A stretch of 64,000 bases of DNA from Pteria penguin (GCA_035048485.1 CM068580.1:41219585-41283584); one strand, 5' to 3'; shown: positions 10,500 to 23,440, counted from the stretch's first letter. Numbers and translations are program-made. Notes: generated by a model from the sequence alone, not told the origin.

Positions 10500-13400
10500 A
10501 CCAAAAACAACAAATAATAGAATATAGAACAAAACCTCCAATACTGCTATCATTTATATGCTTTATTGGATACAAGACCATCCATACTAATAACGCATTT
10601 TGAAGTTCTATTTATTTTTTGAACGGGTTTGTAGTTTTTCACTTCGTGTAGGAGTAAATATAAGACATAAAATTGTGGAATTATAATACGCTCGCATTAT
10701 ACAGCTGTCGTCCGTCGGTCTATCTCCAACGTCTTGTCCTCGCAGTGAAATACTGCATAAAACCTAGCTTTTTATATTAAAGGGGTCATTGATGACAACA
10801 TAACTGCAGAAATGGTTCTTGTATTAAACACTGATTACAAGTATTAAAACAGTACCGTAGTTAGCAAATCAAAAGTAGGGAAAAGCAAAGATTCACGTTC
10901 AAAAGAAAGCAAAAAAAAAAAAAAAAAGGTATTGGACTCATATGACAAAAGTCATCAAAGACAATAAAGCAAAATAATAATAATAATTAAAAAAAAAGAG
11001 TTGTAATGCATTTGAAGCTTCGGCTTAGGGCGAAATAACGGTAGTTACTCTCAAAAGATATGGTTAACCAGTTCACAGGCCCATCTTGCCACTCATCAGA
11101 ATTAAAAGACATACAGATCATCCCGCACTTTCCTTGCGCGTATAGCAATGTTTATAATGAAGCATTTGTAAATACAAATAGACATGCTTGATAGGATTGT
11201 TAATGTATTTTTCTCGTCGTACTATTATGTCCGAGATAATGTTAATTTTAACTCTTTCTTTTTCGCAATTTGACTTAAAAATTGTCGGGATTTACGTGAA
11301 AAGCAAATATAGAAATCTATATAAGCATAAGAAATTCAAAGAAACTGCAGAAAAGGAACAGTTAGATATTCGGTGACGTGTATGCATGATATTGCTTGAA
11401 TTTGTAATATTGAGTGGGTACATATGGGACAGAGATAATTGTGTAGCTGATTAGTTTTCTTCTACAGGGTATTAAAATGACATTTGGTTTGACCAAACAT
11501 GGTCATATACATGGCAGACAGATGATTATAGTTGATGGTCTAATCACTTTCCGGCGTTGTATGGCAAAGCATGAACAGACTTAAGATTCCACTACTATTG
11601 GTTGCATAAGGAACAGGTCTATGGAAATAAAGCAGGTGAATATAATGGCAGTGTAATTATCCGTTTTATTCCAAACAACGTTTTAAATGCTTTGAAAATC
11701 CTCAGTTTGTTGTTAATGCTGTGTTTGACTTGTGGTTGTCGTTGTTTATTGCAGGGAAACAGTCATTTACAAAACTAAGTTCTTGATGTAATGGGTTCTA
11801 CTAGATGGTAAATAGTTTCGAAAATAACATGCGTGTAATCGGCGATTTACATGTCGCAAATTGATATTTTGGACGACGCGTTAGTTTACAGATATGTATA
11901 TTATCCTGTTAAACAGCTGATTGTTCTTATTTACTCATGCATACTATGCATAAGCAGTACAAAGTACTTCACATTTTGTAGTAAACGTCTTAAATAAATA
12001 ATAAACAATTATGCTTGAATTCAAACAATGACCATTGGCATCGATGCGTTGCTGTACACAACAGTTGTCGTCTGCAGTTCTATCTTCACTAAAACTGTTT
12101 ACTGGCATAAAAACTTATCGTCCAACATACAGTGCATGTTAGAACTTTTCTCTAACATGTCCCGTATATTATATCCCATTCAAAATGTTGGAATGATAAA
12201 CGACATCTTAATGGGTTCACTAGAAGTCGACCCGGCGTGTTTCCGAGATCCGCCATACTGTTAACGATGACAGGCATCCGTACAGCACATTAATGCAAAT
12301 AAAAAATTACATCATGTAATCGAGTATTTGCATGCTTCATATTTACTTTCCTTATCCGATCAGAATTCGTATTACTTATATGTTTGTATCAGAATTAGAT
12401 ATCTGATAAACTACTGAGTATTTGCAACATATATATCTTATTGCTCATTGAAAATTTTAATTTCTGAAATTAGAATTTGATCAGTATCATCCCCTATGAT
12501 ATATGTAAAATACATTGAAAACTGAAAACATTTACATGATTAGAAATCCCCAAAATTATTGTTGTACATCATTAGAAATTCCCTACATTACTGTTGTACA
12601 TTATTCATATTACTTTGACAATATACAGTACACAAAATACTACTGTACTGGTAGAAATCTGAAAATAGAAACGAAATCAGACACTGTGTAATAATAAATG
12701 AAACTGACATTTAGGTAGATGCTGGTTGAAAGCTTTGTAAACTGTAAATAACGTACATTACTAGTTAAAAATATTAAATTTTAGTCAGAGTATTGATTTC
12801 ATAGATATGATTCATTAGATGTGTTTACACAAATTTTGCTATGACAAGGAAAGCACTTCTTGCAGTTTCGTGTCTTAGGAGAATCCAAATTATACTTTAT
12901 CAGAAAAAGGTGTAGTATTCTACAATTGCTCGAATTAGAAGCGATATCCGTGAATCCACAACATACACAACAAATTTAAATTATACTGACAGATTATATC
13001 AACTGAAGACACTTAAATGAGTGTATGGTTGTTTAACTATTTCTGCGCCGGATAGTTGAGTGTGATATCTCATTGGGTGAGTTCCCAGTAATACTCAGGA
13101 AAGTTTACAAATGCTTCTTAGTTCTGACTTTGCAATTAATGAGTTCAATACATTGAGTTTTGGACTGACTGATGCCTGCGGTATATCAGTTCAAATGACT
13201 GGCTTTTTTTGCACATTTCTGTTTACATATCTCATATGTTTATATTGAAATTCTGAAAAAGAAGTCATTACCATTTTGTCAGCGACAACATTAATAGTGG
13301 AACCAGCAAGTGACTCGAGGAAAAATACATTTAACACAGTTTGACAGTTTACTATTCCTATCTGGTAGATCATATTTGTCCCCTTTTCCATTCACAATTT

Positions 13401-14490
13401 TTTTCCTGTCATTTCTCTACCAGTGGAGATACAGTTTCGTTTTTCGTCCCTTCTGTTGGTCAGCCTCCTATAGATCAAGAACCTTTACTTACTTTCGGAT
13501 GTGATATATTTTTAATGTTAATATTTCTCTCAATAATGCTATCCCTGTTAATGCTTTTAAAAAAATCTCAGTTTCAGTGACATGTCAATCCTTATTCCCA
13601 ATTTGGAAGATTGTACATGTTTAACTGTAGTTTCGTTGTACAGCTTATCTGATGAGTTGACACTTTGGCCCGGGAACAGATCTCTTCACACCAACAGATT
13701 GACCATTGTCGGCCTGCAACTGTATTACAGTTGAATATTTTTGTGATGTCTCTTCAATGATTAAATTTGTTTGCGTTGCATGTTGTGACTTGTATCATAC
13801 AACCGAGTAAGATGTATTTTTTATTTCTTTTACTTTTTCGTATTTCTTTTTCTTTTACGTATTTTTACATCTAAATATTTGAATCCAAATAAATAGGGCC
13901 AATCAGTCTAGTTCCCTGACCCATGGAATTTCAGCCACAACACGCTATAGCCTTTATACACAAACGACTCTGACTGCAACAAGTAGAACTTGCTAAGTCT
14001 TGAATATTCTGTTTTAGAAATGAATCATGAAACGTAATATTCCATACAAGGCAAGGGATCATTATAAAACTAAATCTACCACATTTCACACGAGGACAAG
14101 TTTCTGAAAGCGGGAGATAGTTAAAATTGTGAATTATATCGCATCAATTAAGAACCCGATAATGGAATTCTGTGCGGGAATTACCGACCCGAAGGATATG
14201 TAGTTATTTATGAACGACTCCGATATAAGTAATATGCTTACCCAAAAAAGACAAAATATAATAATGATAATTAAGATAACCCAAACCCCTTCCGGAAAAG
14301 GAAATCTAACAATCGAATCTTTTAAATTATTCACATTTCATGTTTTCATTACCTTGCTTACATCCAAACTATAACTTAAATATCAAGGAGTGGAAAGGTA
14401 AGAAGAAACAAAACAAAAACCTCAAATAGATAAAAAACAGAAACAAAAATTGTATTTTCATGTCTATAGTATGGTGAATTCCAATGTATT
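10500..14490. other. Mostly unique sequence, one short R1 relic
   Basis: No gene recognised. An A-rich tract lies at 10910-10928 and a short R1-like relic (ggttaaccagttcacaggcccat) at about 11060-11100, - strand. Open frames at 11188-11376, 12028-12264 and 13310-13580 show no domain, repeat or splice signal I can support. Confidence 0.5.
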
Positions 14491-14554
14491 GACAAAGTGG
14501 GAAAATCTACGAAGCTGTTTTCGTGCCATTTTAAAGAAGAAAACTTTTTTTTAT

Positions 14555-14739
14555 CTCGTTCGAACGAGAAAAAATCTCATTTGAACGAGAAAAAATCTCA
14601 TTCGAACGAGAAACTTTCTCGTTCGAACGAGAAACTTTCTCGTTCGAACGAGAAAATTATCTCGTTCAAACGAGAAAATTATCTCGTTCAAACGAGAAAG
14701 TATCTTGTTCATCGAGAAAAAAAATCTCGTTCGAACGAG
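14555..14739. repeat. Nine-unit array of palindrome CTCGTTCGAACGAG
   Basis: Nine copies of the perfect or nearly perfect palindrome CTCGTTCGAACGAG, spaced about 20 bp apart by A/T-rich spacers. Variants are mostly G-to-A or C-to-T changes; the eighth unit is degenerate. Each unit can extrude as a hairpin. An open frame running through the array (14497-14760) is a by-product of the repeat, not a gene. Confidence 0.95.
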
Positions 14740-15506
14740 AAACTATTATATATGAATTAATGTGTTTGGTTATTGAGATAACTATGATTAAGAATTATTT
14801 CAATTGATACACACAATGATACATTTATATATGCATAATTGCATATATTTCAACTACACACTTACAAACACAATGTACATATGTATGTTTATTCTAAAAC
14901 ACACAGCTTTTCAATAGTAAGTAAATACTTAAGTTGACGTATAATTTAATATATTGTGAAGAAAAAGATGAATGCGTGGGGAAAAAAAGGGGGGGGGGTG
15001 TTTATTATGCCATCAGAGATATTCTGCCCTCCTCTTGTAATTAAAAGTATTATAATAGTTGTTAATTATGATTTATACATTTCAGAATTGAAATATAAAC
15101 TGAATGGTATTTACTAATATACAGTAAAACACTTATAATTATGCATTATTATTTCATTAATGATTAATATTAATTGATGAGGTCACTGAGCCAAGGTAGT
15201 TTGATTCCAGTGGCTTAAAACATAAATATAAAAGGGAGGAGATGATGCTCCAAATCAAATGTTACAAACATACTTTAGATCTGCCATTTGATAGACTGAA
15301 ATAATACGTATAATGTATTTCAACTAAATTCAGGCCAAACACGACCAAATGTAGCTCTTGCCTATGTGATTATTTAAACGATCAAACATCCGCTACTAAA
15401 GAAATTGTTAAAAAATATCAAAAGATTAACTGATGGACGATATTCCATTTCTTTCTATCGGTCAATAACACTTAACACTGTAGACTATGGTATAAGATAT
15501 TAGTTT

Positions 15507-15563
15507 CTCGTTCGAACGAGATTTTTTTCTCGTTCAGACGAGATTTTTTCTCGTTTGAACGAG
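15507..15563. repeat. Three-unit array of the same palindrome
   Basis: Three copies of the 14-bp palindrome (CTCGTTCGAACGAG and two one-base variants) just inside the right end of the element at 14508-15611, mirroring the left array. Confidence 0.95.
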
Positions 15564-15617
15564 ATAAAAAATATTTTTACTTTTTTAAAATGGCACGAAA
15601 ACGGCTTCGTAAAAATC

Positions 15618-16955
15618 GGAGAAGGAAATGTGAAAATTTCTTGCCACATAACTAGTAGCACTTATTGAATTGGAGTAGTATATCTTGGATGTGAACAAAT
15701 GGATGACAAAATGAAATGCGAGTAATGTATCTTACAGTTTATCCAATTCCGGCTGATTCTCTCATTAGGAAGATTTCTGACACAAGAATAAGACTTGGTC
15801 GAACTAAATATAATATAAATGTTATGATATTTATATTACATCATTTTATTTTAAAAGTACATGGATGAGATTTCAGTGAAATAACAATCATGCTGCCTCT
15901 TTGCATTTTGAAAATACCGAATTATGGTGAAATTGCCTTAGAAATCAGAAATTTAGTCAATACCACGTTTAAATTGCAATGACATTTTCATTAACGTATT
16001 TGTCTTTAAAGAAATTACTATACATTCATCTGGAAAATTAAGAGATTATATAAATACCTCTACTGACACTTTAAGACAGGAGGTAATAGTGATTTCAATC
16101 CTGCTTTATCACGTTTGGTGTTATTGTCAAGCAAACTTAATATAAACTCTTTTGGATAATATAGATGTTTGCTATGTGACCTATTAAAAACATGATACTT
16201 TTGTGTTTCATATGTCACTACATTCTTGGCTTTTTAGTATGGTCTGTTCGTTGCAGCGGTCAGTTCTAATTGTTACAAATGTGACTTTATCCTGTGTATT
16301 AAAGCTTCTTTCCTTACACATTTTTACCACATTTCAACATAGGTTTCAGCATATGTAGTTTCTTCTGAAACATTGAATATTCAGAGATATTAAGATCGCC
16401 TAACTAAATTGAATTAAGTTACTATGTTAGGGAGATTTCTTTAACAATGTTTTGAAAACATGCTCGTTTTACTTTACTGTAGTAATGACAATCGGGAAGG
16501 ACTGGTCAATAAACCAGTTATGGCCAATTTACCATCTCAGTTCGGTCTTGTAATATAAATGCAATCGAATTTATCTGTCACAAGCTTCAAATATTAGCCC
16601 ACCCACACTGTGACTAAATATTGGACATTTAATGTACGTGCGTGGGTGCCATTTCCTTCCTAAACATCACAGTTACGCAGACCTATTGTAAAAAACAATC
16701 TTTAAGTTGTTACATGAATTGACTCACAGATTGCTAATTCTACGCACGTTATAAAAATATATTCTGCATTAGGTATTCCATATATGTTTTTGATGAAAGA
16801 TGGAAAATAAAGAAATCATCTGACTTACATGTATAACAAAAGTCGCAAAGACATACATATACAAAGGAATAAAAAGCACAAGCATATTGGCATTGTAATG
16901 CAGATGCAGTGCGGACTAAGGACAGTTAATTGGAATGACAATTGTCACTTAATTG
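15618..16955. other. No feature recognised
   Basis: AT-rich sequence without a supportable frame, RNA gene or repeat. Confidence 0.5.
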
Positions 16956-16959
16956 GCAT

Positions 16960-18610
16960 TGATCATCACAAAAACTGTCGATTAATGTGCAGTTGCGATG
17001 CTTACTTAGGATGGGCAATTGATATAACAGTAGTTAATCAATTGGTGTGATTAACCGTTTTACGGGCCCACCTTTCCACTCAACACAGAGGCAATTTATC
17101 GTATGTATTTGGGTGAATTTTATTGTTAATCATCTTACTGTTTCGGTCCAGGAAAGGTGTTTCTACATCCCAAATATTAGCTTTGTTTAATTAAGTTCAG
17201 GTGGGTATATTTCATTAATAAATCTTTCAAACTCACGGTTTTCGATAACTAAGATGTATTCAAGATACCTAGAGGTATTTTACATATCAGTATGGTCGAA
17301 ACCTTCAGATGTTTTAATAGAATGCATGAAGCCTCTCTCCTAAAACACAGAGACAAATGGCCTAAGAGGTGCACAGTTAGTACACATAGGATTCCCAAAT
17401 ATCTGCTAATTAATCTTGCCATTAAATTGCACATAAATATTATCCATAAAAATCGAACACCTTACTTAATTTAACGAAAGTCCAGTAACTAAAATGTATT
17501 GTTTTTCTCTGAGTTATTCAAAGTACAGATGCATGTTTTAGATTCTCTGTTAAAACACCAGGGTATGAGAGACAACAGCTTAGTTTTAATCAAATCGTGT
17601 GGAAGAGACGTAAACATGGTAAAAATCAAATATAGAGACTTTAGTATCTCGGAAAATTCGTAAAAGCATTTTCTCTATAACATCGCTAGAGTTTTAATAG
17701 TCCAAAAAGAATTGATGTTGCTATCACAAAATGCGATATTACAGTATTTGATAATATAATCATTGATTGTCGTTAGAGTAGACGAAATATGCTTAGAAAG
17801 TACAGTAGTAGAACAATGAATAGAAACAGATATGAAGCGTGATTTATACGGAATTGTATGCAATTTCAGGGTCAATACATAGCTAAGAGATCATATTTAT
17901 CAGTGCTAGTTTTGAGTTCAAATACAGTCATACGATTGTCATGTAAGATTTTGTCTTTTGACATATTTCTTTCAGCATGTGAGCTGGTAGAGTTTAATTC
18001 AGAGAATATAAATGCAGTATTATAGAATATAATTTTATTACCTGCTTACTCAGCGGGTACAACGACATACATATATGTAGTTTGTAAACTAGCAAATTTC
18101 TTTTTTATAAATTGAACTGACAGTTTATTTGGCTGCTTGAATAAATGTGAATGTTGCGTAAATTTGTATATACAGATGTGGCTTATTTAGAAATTTATTT
18201 TTCCAATGATTTAGCGCATGAACTTTTACATTTTCCTTTTTACACCAACGTTTACAATATTTAACGCTTTGTCTTAATCTCACGCCTTTTATTGAAATCA
18301 ATAGTGGATGGTATCCTCTATTTCGGGCTTTTTGAGAAAAAAATTAATGTAAGCATATATCAGAAATGCGGTTTAGGTCACCAGTAATGATATAACCTGC
18401 AAGTTTATATACAAATTTAGAATTATAACAAGAGCATAAAGATGAAATAGAGTGAAGAACATTAGGATTAGATGTCACTGGAGGTTCCCAATATTTAGGA
18501 GTCAGAGGACATGAGGTTCATGGCCTTATCATCCCTGAAATATATAAGACAAGGTCCACCATAGAATGCCCTGTTAGTTAGAGTGCAATAAAAACCACTT
18601 TCTAACAGGT
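16960..18610 (-). mobile_element. PLE, decayed, with R1 blocks on both sides
   Basis: Read on the - strand from 18610. An R1-like head (18480-18600, containing the gactaacag-type and agaggacatgaggtt blocks) comes first. The N-terminal half follows, with the conserved VPADKAS-like region near 18050. Next are reverse transcriptase segments: 17675-17875 encodes a stretch aligning with 25544-25700 (IIKYCNIAF, then SNINSFW), and 17160-17470 covers the fingers/palm region around NCAPL. R1 sequence resumes at 16960-17095. R1 before and after the coding part fits the pseudo-LTR layout of PLEs. Many stops and frameshifts; not functional. Confidence 0.65.
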
Positions 18611-19046
18611 ACTTATAACAACATTTCTCTTTACAGCTTACTCTCTTTACACAAGCACTGATTAACAAATATAAAGTAAATAAATATTTGCAATTTAATG
18701 CATGTGAAGTATATTAATTTTCTTCTACAACATTTATGTCAGTCTCACACAATTAATTCTGAGTGATTCCCAAACCGCATGCGTCATTACAACCTGTGAG
18801 ACAGCATTGACGCCTTTGAACACTGGTGTGAATAACGTGTGGAAATGCAATCATTTGAAGCTAAATTGTGAAGCCTCTCTGTGCATTATTCTTTACCTCA
18901 AGCTGGGCAATTTCATCACACTATTGGGATGAATGATATATGTACAAATCAACGATATTGATCCGATATGCACAACTCGAAATCGAAAAACACGACAATA
19001 TATATTTAAATGAAATATTAGCAATCACGAACCTCTGTCAAAACAG

Positions 19047-21720
19047 AGATGGGATCAGGTGCCATGGAGGAGTAAGCATCCCCTGCCGACCAGTCACACC
19101 CGTCGTGGTGCCATAAGCATAAGCGAAAAATTATCATTCGCTGTCACAGAATTAGGAAACGACACAGCCGTAATCAAAATAGGTATATGTCATAAGCAGT
19201 AAGAATACTGCTGTATAGTATAGGTGATACAGATGGTTTAGTTACTGTGAAATAAGGAAGTGAACATGTCAGACAACGATACATCATATGAGCAAATAAG
19301 AGTTTTATAACGACCGTAAAATTTGCGGAATGTTGACATGAGTCGTGATATCTCATATCCTTGTTTGAGTAACTTTTCTTCTAGTAGTTTACTTCGATAA
19401 ATGAAAGAGGAATAGTCAGATGACGCTCGCGCATATCGAATCAATTGGGATACAGGAACACCGTACGCAGGTGATAAAGTTGCTACTAGTATATGGAAAG
19501 TACTCTGAAGATGACATTTTCGATTCAGAGTGGTTTTTCACAAAATTTGTATCTGGATATCCTAAAACAGTAACTTTATATCTGATTGGACCCTTTTTGG
19601 TAAAGAAACATTTATCAATAATTCTAAAGAGCCTGTTTTTCAACTTATCATGAGGTATGGTGGTATAAATTGTAGAAAAATCATAAGTCTTAATGCATTT
19701 AATAGTTGTGAGATTTTCTCATGATTCTTTGGAGTTTTTTTAGGATCCAAACTGATTAACACCACTTCGAGAGTAAATCAAATCGGAGTACGTCTGAAGC
19801 TTCTCCTTAATTGCAGATAATTTTTGGTAGGGAGGGCTGATAGAGGTTTGGTGGATCATTTATTGGATCCTGCAATGAACCTGTGTTTATATGGATCTTT
19901 GTGTAATTTAGGAATCCAATATGAATAGGGTTACTCGAACTCACTATCCTTAGTTCAAAAGTTAAAGGTACTCAACAATGACTTATGGTTATCAATAATT
20001 TCAACTAGTGAGAGTGTTGAGCGAGTGTAAGTGGGATGAACAGTAGATTTGTTAATGCCAAGTTTCTCTAAAAGACAATTCATATAAATCGCCTTGCAAA
20101 TAAAAACTATATTGCTTGAGGCTTTATCAGCTGGTACTAACACATACATGTATTTGTCATGTATTCTTTCGAGTTCTTCCTTGAGTTCTTGGGTCGTCGA
20201 AGACGGATGACTGGTCTTCATGTTCCTTTTTGAATTACTAATACGTGTGAATATCAAACCTCTTACATTTTAACCCATTCTGACAACGTATCTAGCTCAA
20301 CTTCTTCGCGTTTGGCCCATCTACGAGCATAGTTCTCTACCAAATCCATAACAATACGGAAGTTGGTTCGCCAATTAAATGTTTAAGGCTCTCTATATTT
20401 TGGACCTCGGATAATTAACTGACGAAGAGTCATATTGTCCACGATGCTGGCATGGCCAGTGATGACGTGACCAACATAACTATATATAAATTTGGATAAG
20501 GAGCATGAACACGCGGTATGGTTTTTTGTAAGATGTTTGATATCTAGGTACTTCAAAGTTTGTAATTAAACAGTTTAGAAGCAATGGTAGGTGTATAACC
20601 GTAGGATATACATGGTGTTTCTTTATATTTAAAGTATGGTGGAATTCTTATGGTTGAAGATATTGCCGATGTTCAATGCGTCTATGCCTTTATTGGCAAA
20701 CTTCAGCTTCAAGAAAAAAGCGATGTGAACTAGAAGACATGTCCTCATTATGACGAACTGGATTGAACAACCGAAGTTTGGCAACGTCTATAATAAGAAA
20801 GCTCAATCTGCATTCTGGTGTAGAAGAGTCAATACATGTATTTTCTCTGGCTTCCTCATACAGCTTATGAAGTATACGCAGAGGAAGAGAATAAAGTTTA
20901 CTACGAATGTGATATACACCTAACTGTTTATTGACATGTGGTAAAAGCGTAGAAAAAGATACATTATGTATATTTGGCTTATTGTAGGAGCGATGTCCAT
21001 GACTACGTTTACGTCTACTGGTGTAATTGAACAGACCCATGACATTGATATTGCTACACCTTGGACTAGATAAATTACCTACACTATTAATATTTTCATT
21101 GCAACCATATGGAAATGCAGTGCCTAGTTGTCTTATCCAGTATTCTTCGCATTGTCTACGGAAAGGGGTACTAATTAAGGATTGTTAGTATGGTGATATA
21201 TTTTTCAATAAAACGGACACTCATGGACATGATTGAAAGGTCGTCAGAATTAAAATGTCTATAAAGTAGCTGACTACCGCCATGATTAATTTCAAATCGA
21301 TGACCTGAAATCCTCTTGTTAAGCGGTCCTTTTGTTTCACCTATATATATAAGCCCACATAGCGTGCACTCAATACCATAGACAACATTAGAAGATTGAC
21401 AGTTTAGGTTATTCCAACACTTGGTATAATAGGTATTTTTGGTCAAATTGCTAGAAAAATTGTTTTGAGTTATTAGAATATTGCAAGTTTTACAATTTTT
21501 AGAGGAACATTTAGAGATGCTGCAAGCACTGTCAAAGCAAGTGTCATTAAAAATATCAGTTAGTGAAATTTCATAGTTTTTCATTGGAATATAATTAATG
21601 CTACCAAAAATGTTAATATGTATATTAACATTTTTGAAGGTAGATTTATATATATGATATTTCCGGAGGTTAGAATGTATCAATATGTAAGCAGTCATTG
21701 CGAGTCCGATTTTAAAAAGA
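19047..21720 (-). mobile_element. PLE with N-terminal GIY-YIG endonuclease (permuted order)
   Basis: The most complete PLE here. Order on the - strand: GIY-YIG endonuclease (21698-21171), a linker whose frame resumes after a shift near 21170 (FRRQCEEYW, then LGTAFPYGCN, then a basic KRSHGHR segment, to 20690), a spacer domain with VPADKASSN (20257-19955), reverse transcriptase pieces (19930-19416), and the thumb region ending FRKFYGRYK (19444-19238). A PLE-type tail (ggcaggggatgctta, - strand) follows at 19110-19047. Canonical Penelope elements have the endonuclease at the C-terminus; an N-terminal position is the trait of Naiad/Chlamys-type PLEs. Several frameshifts and stops make it a pseudogene. 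The reverse transcriptase differs clearly from that of 25380-27262, so two sublineages are present. Confidence 0.75.
21171..21698 (-). pseudogene. GIY-YIG endonuclease domain of a PLE (175 codons)
   Basis: An open frame on the - strand. Residues about 54-73 are cysteine-rich (C-x5-C-x3-C-x4-C-x2-C pattern). Residues about 105-120 hold the two GIY-YIG strands (VVYGIEC and LIYIGE), followed by conserved R129 and H133 in NKRISGHR and by HFN near 148. This nuclease makes the nick used for target-primed integration. The frame ends just after IEKYI; a one-base loss in an A run there and another shift shortly after would explain the break, because the next conserved block (FRRQ) is in another frame about 15 codons downstream. 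The upstream ATG is only the first in frame, not a proven start. Confidence 0.75.
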
Positions 21721-21949
21721 GACAGTGTCGGTGAGGTCTACAATTTAAAAGAATGAATAAATGCAAGTTTTAGCGAAGAATAAATATTTATACTCTCAAT
21801 AACAGATTCTGCTATTTTTGTACATCAATACCTTTCTTAAATGTTGTAATTGATTTCAGGAGCTATTTCTTTGGTATGTAGATCAGATATTTACAATTGA
21901 TATGATTTATTTCAAGGACTACACCGAATTTACAAATCATAAATTATCA

Positions 21950-22200
21950 TAATTAATATCAGAACATATATACATGTTTTAATTTGGTGTACTATATTTC
22001 GATAACTTATGTTTGTGATGCTGAAGGCCTAAACCCTGGAAATCGAAAGTATAAACATCTGAAAAACAAACTAATTATCAAACTGGCATAAAAGTATGAA
22101 CTAGAGAACCTATTTATATACAGAACAATGCACGAGAGAGATACGTCTTAATTACTTCTATGCTTGAGGGATATACTCCTTACTATATCACCACTTTACT
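21950..22200 (-). mobile_element. Highly degraded retrozyme-like copy
   Basis: Retains agaacatatatac, a ribozyme relic (gataacttatgtttgtgatgc), and, further right, the gagagagatacgtctta and gagggatatactcctta blocks. The ribozyme has lost its core. Confidence 0.45.
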
Positions 22201-22799
22201 TGGAGGAGGTTTGTATGACTGCCTACATGATAACATGCTGCTAGAGGGTATTAATTTTGTAAAATGAGGCATAAATGAACATGCACTACGTGATCCTTAT
22301 TTTGTCACTTTACTGAAATCATTTCCATGATTACATATAATCATTTATAATGATGCAGTGTCTTTCGGCTGAAGGAATTCTCTTAGAAGAAAGTTACAAG
22401 TAACAATCATTTATGTAGTTATAACCACTGAGGCAGTTAAAGTTGCTAAACAAAATACACACTGGGCTGGTAAATTTGTTTGTGGGCTAGTGGTTCATAA
22501 AATGTTTATGAAGACTAGGTTAGAAGATGACAATTTAATACTGCAACTGTTACTTTCAAGAAAATTTTCAAAGTCCTCCAAAGGGAAGTCCAATATAAGT
22601 AATAAAACACAAACACTCAATAAGCAAATTCACCTGGCTTTTATCAAGTGTAGAAAAGTGACTTTGTAACACAGTTTGGTAAAATCCAGTTGAATCATAA
22701 CAAAACCATCAGCTTGAAAAGGTTTTCTTTTTAAGTATTTTTGTCTTTTAGTTTTGCTTATTCTTAATTGCCTGCATGTTTCGTGAACACTTTTGTCAT

Positions 22800-23178
22800 T
22801 CAGTTTATTAAAAGGTATATATGTTCTATATTTATTGTAACCACTAGGCCGGTGTCACTGCTGGTGGACTCAAGTCCCCGAGGGCATCACGAGTCTAGTT
22901 TTCAGTGCTTTTGTACTGACATAAAATATATACTTCAAATTTTCAGTCATCAAATTAAGTAAATCACTCTAAAACTAAGGAGTATCTCCCTCATGCATAG
23001 ATCTGTCCTTAGATAGATTCTTTGGTTGACTTTTCGGTCATTTTAGCTTCAACACTGCTTCTATATATTTTGAGAATTTCAATCATTCAGCTACGAGCAT
23101 CACTGAAGAAACATAACTTGTCGAAATGCGCATATGGTGCACAAAATTGAAAGGCATATATGTTCTATATTTATTAGT
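22800..23178 (+). mobile_element. Retrozyme-like unit, + strand
   Basis: The only good copy in + orientation. In order: aaaggtatatatgttctata, ccactaggccggtgtcactg, tactgacataaaatatata, a ggagtatctccctcatgca block, gttgacttttcggtcat, the ribozyme at 23095-23142, and again aaaggcatatatgttcta. The same end block on both sides gives a repeat-to-repeat length of about 350 bp, so this is one full unit plus the start of a second. No coding capacity. Confidence 0.7.
23095..23142 (+). ncRNA. Type I hammerhead ribozyme motif, + strand
   Basis: GCAUCA, CUGAAGA, AACAUAACUUGUC, GAAA, AUGCGCAU, A, UGGUGC. The catalytic core and stem I are complete, but the first pair of stem II is A opposite C rather than G-C. 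Activity is probably reduced. Confidence 0.75.
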
Positions 23179-23184
23179 ATGAGA

Positions 23185-23350
23185 GAAAACAGAAGACATC
23201 TGACAAAGCTGTATCACACAAATCACCAAGGACCTGCACACAAAAAATGACAATAGCATAATATTACAAAAATCTTCGATTGTACTGCGGTTACGATACC
23301 GACCTAGGACGGTCAATTGAAGTAACAAACGTCACTCAATTGGTGTGGTT
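23185..23350 (-). mobile_element. R1-like PLE 3' tail, subfamily B
   Basis: On the - strand: accacaccaattgagtgac, a gaccgtcctaggtcggtat block, then gtgcaggtccttggtgatt and gacaaagctg-like ends. It resembles R1 in the middle but has its own 3' end, shared with 23575-23810, 44305-44500 and 25530-25595. Confidence 0.55.
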
Positions 23351-23440
23351 AAGTAGGATGTCATCTGTCCTGACTTTTATATGGCACTATACACGATATT
23401 GTCCTTTTACTCAATGGACTAAGAAATATGGTTAACGCTT
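23344..23440 (+). mobile_element. PLE-tail fragment
   Basis: Contains ggcactatacacgatattgt and ctcaatggactaagaaatat, matching the tails at 7690-7760 and 9980-10030. Confidence 0.45.

Larger units (their letters stand above)
14508..15611. mobile_element. Non-autonomous DNA transposon with palindrome arrays (MITE-like)
   Basis: The element starts TACGAAGC and ends GCTTCGTA. About 28 bp at the two ends are inverted complements with one mismatch (TACGAAGCYGTTTTCGTGCC, then ATTTTAAA). It is flanked by the direct repeat AAAATC at 14502-14507 and 15612-15617, a 6-bp target-site duplication. Just inside each end are arrays of a 14-bp palindrome. The middle (14760-15490) is AT-rich and non-coding. 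The superfamily is not assignable without an autonomous relative. Confidence 0.8.

Noticed and set aside
14555..14739. CRISPR-like array (repeats with regular spacing)
   Set aside because: The repeats are palindromes with AT-only spacers of 6-7 bases, in an animal genome and inside a transposon.
14497..14760. 87-codon frame with repeated SNEK-like units
   Set aside because: It is the translation of the palindrome array; no codon bias or homologue is recognisable and the element has inverted ends and a target duplication.
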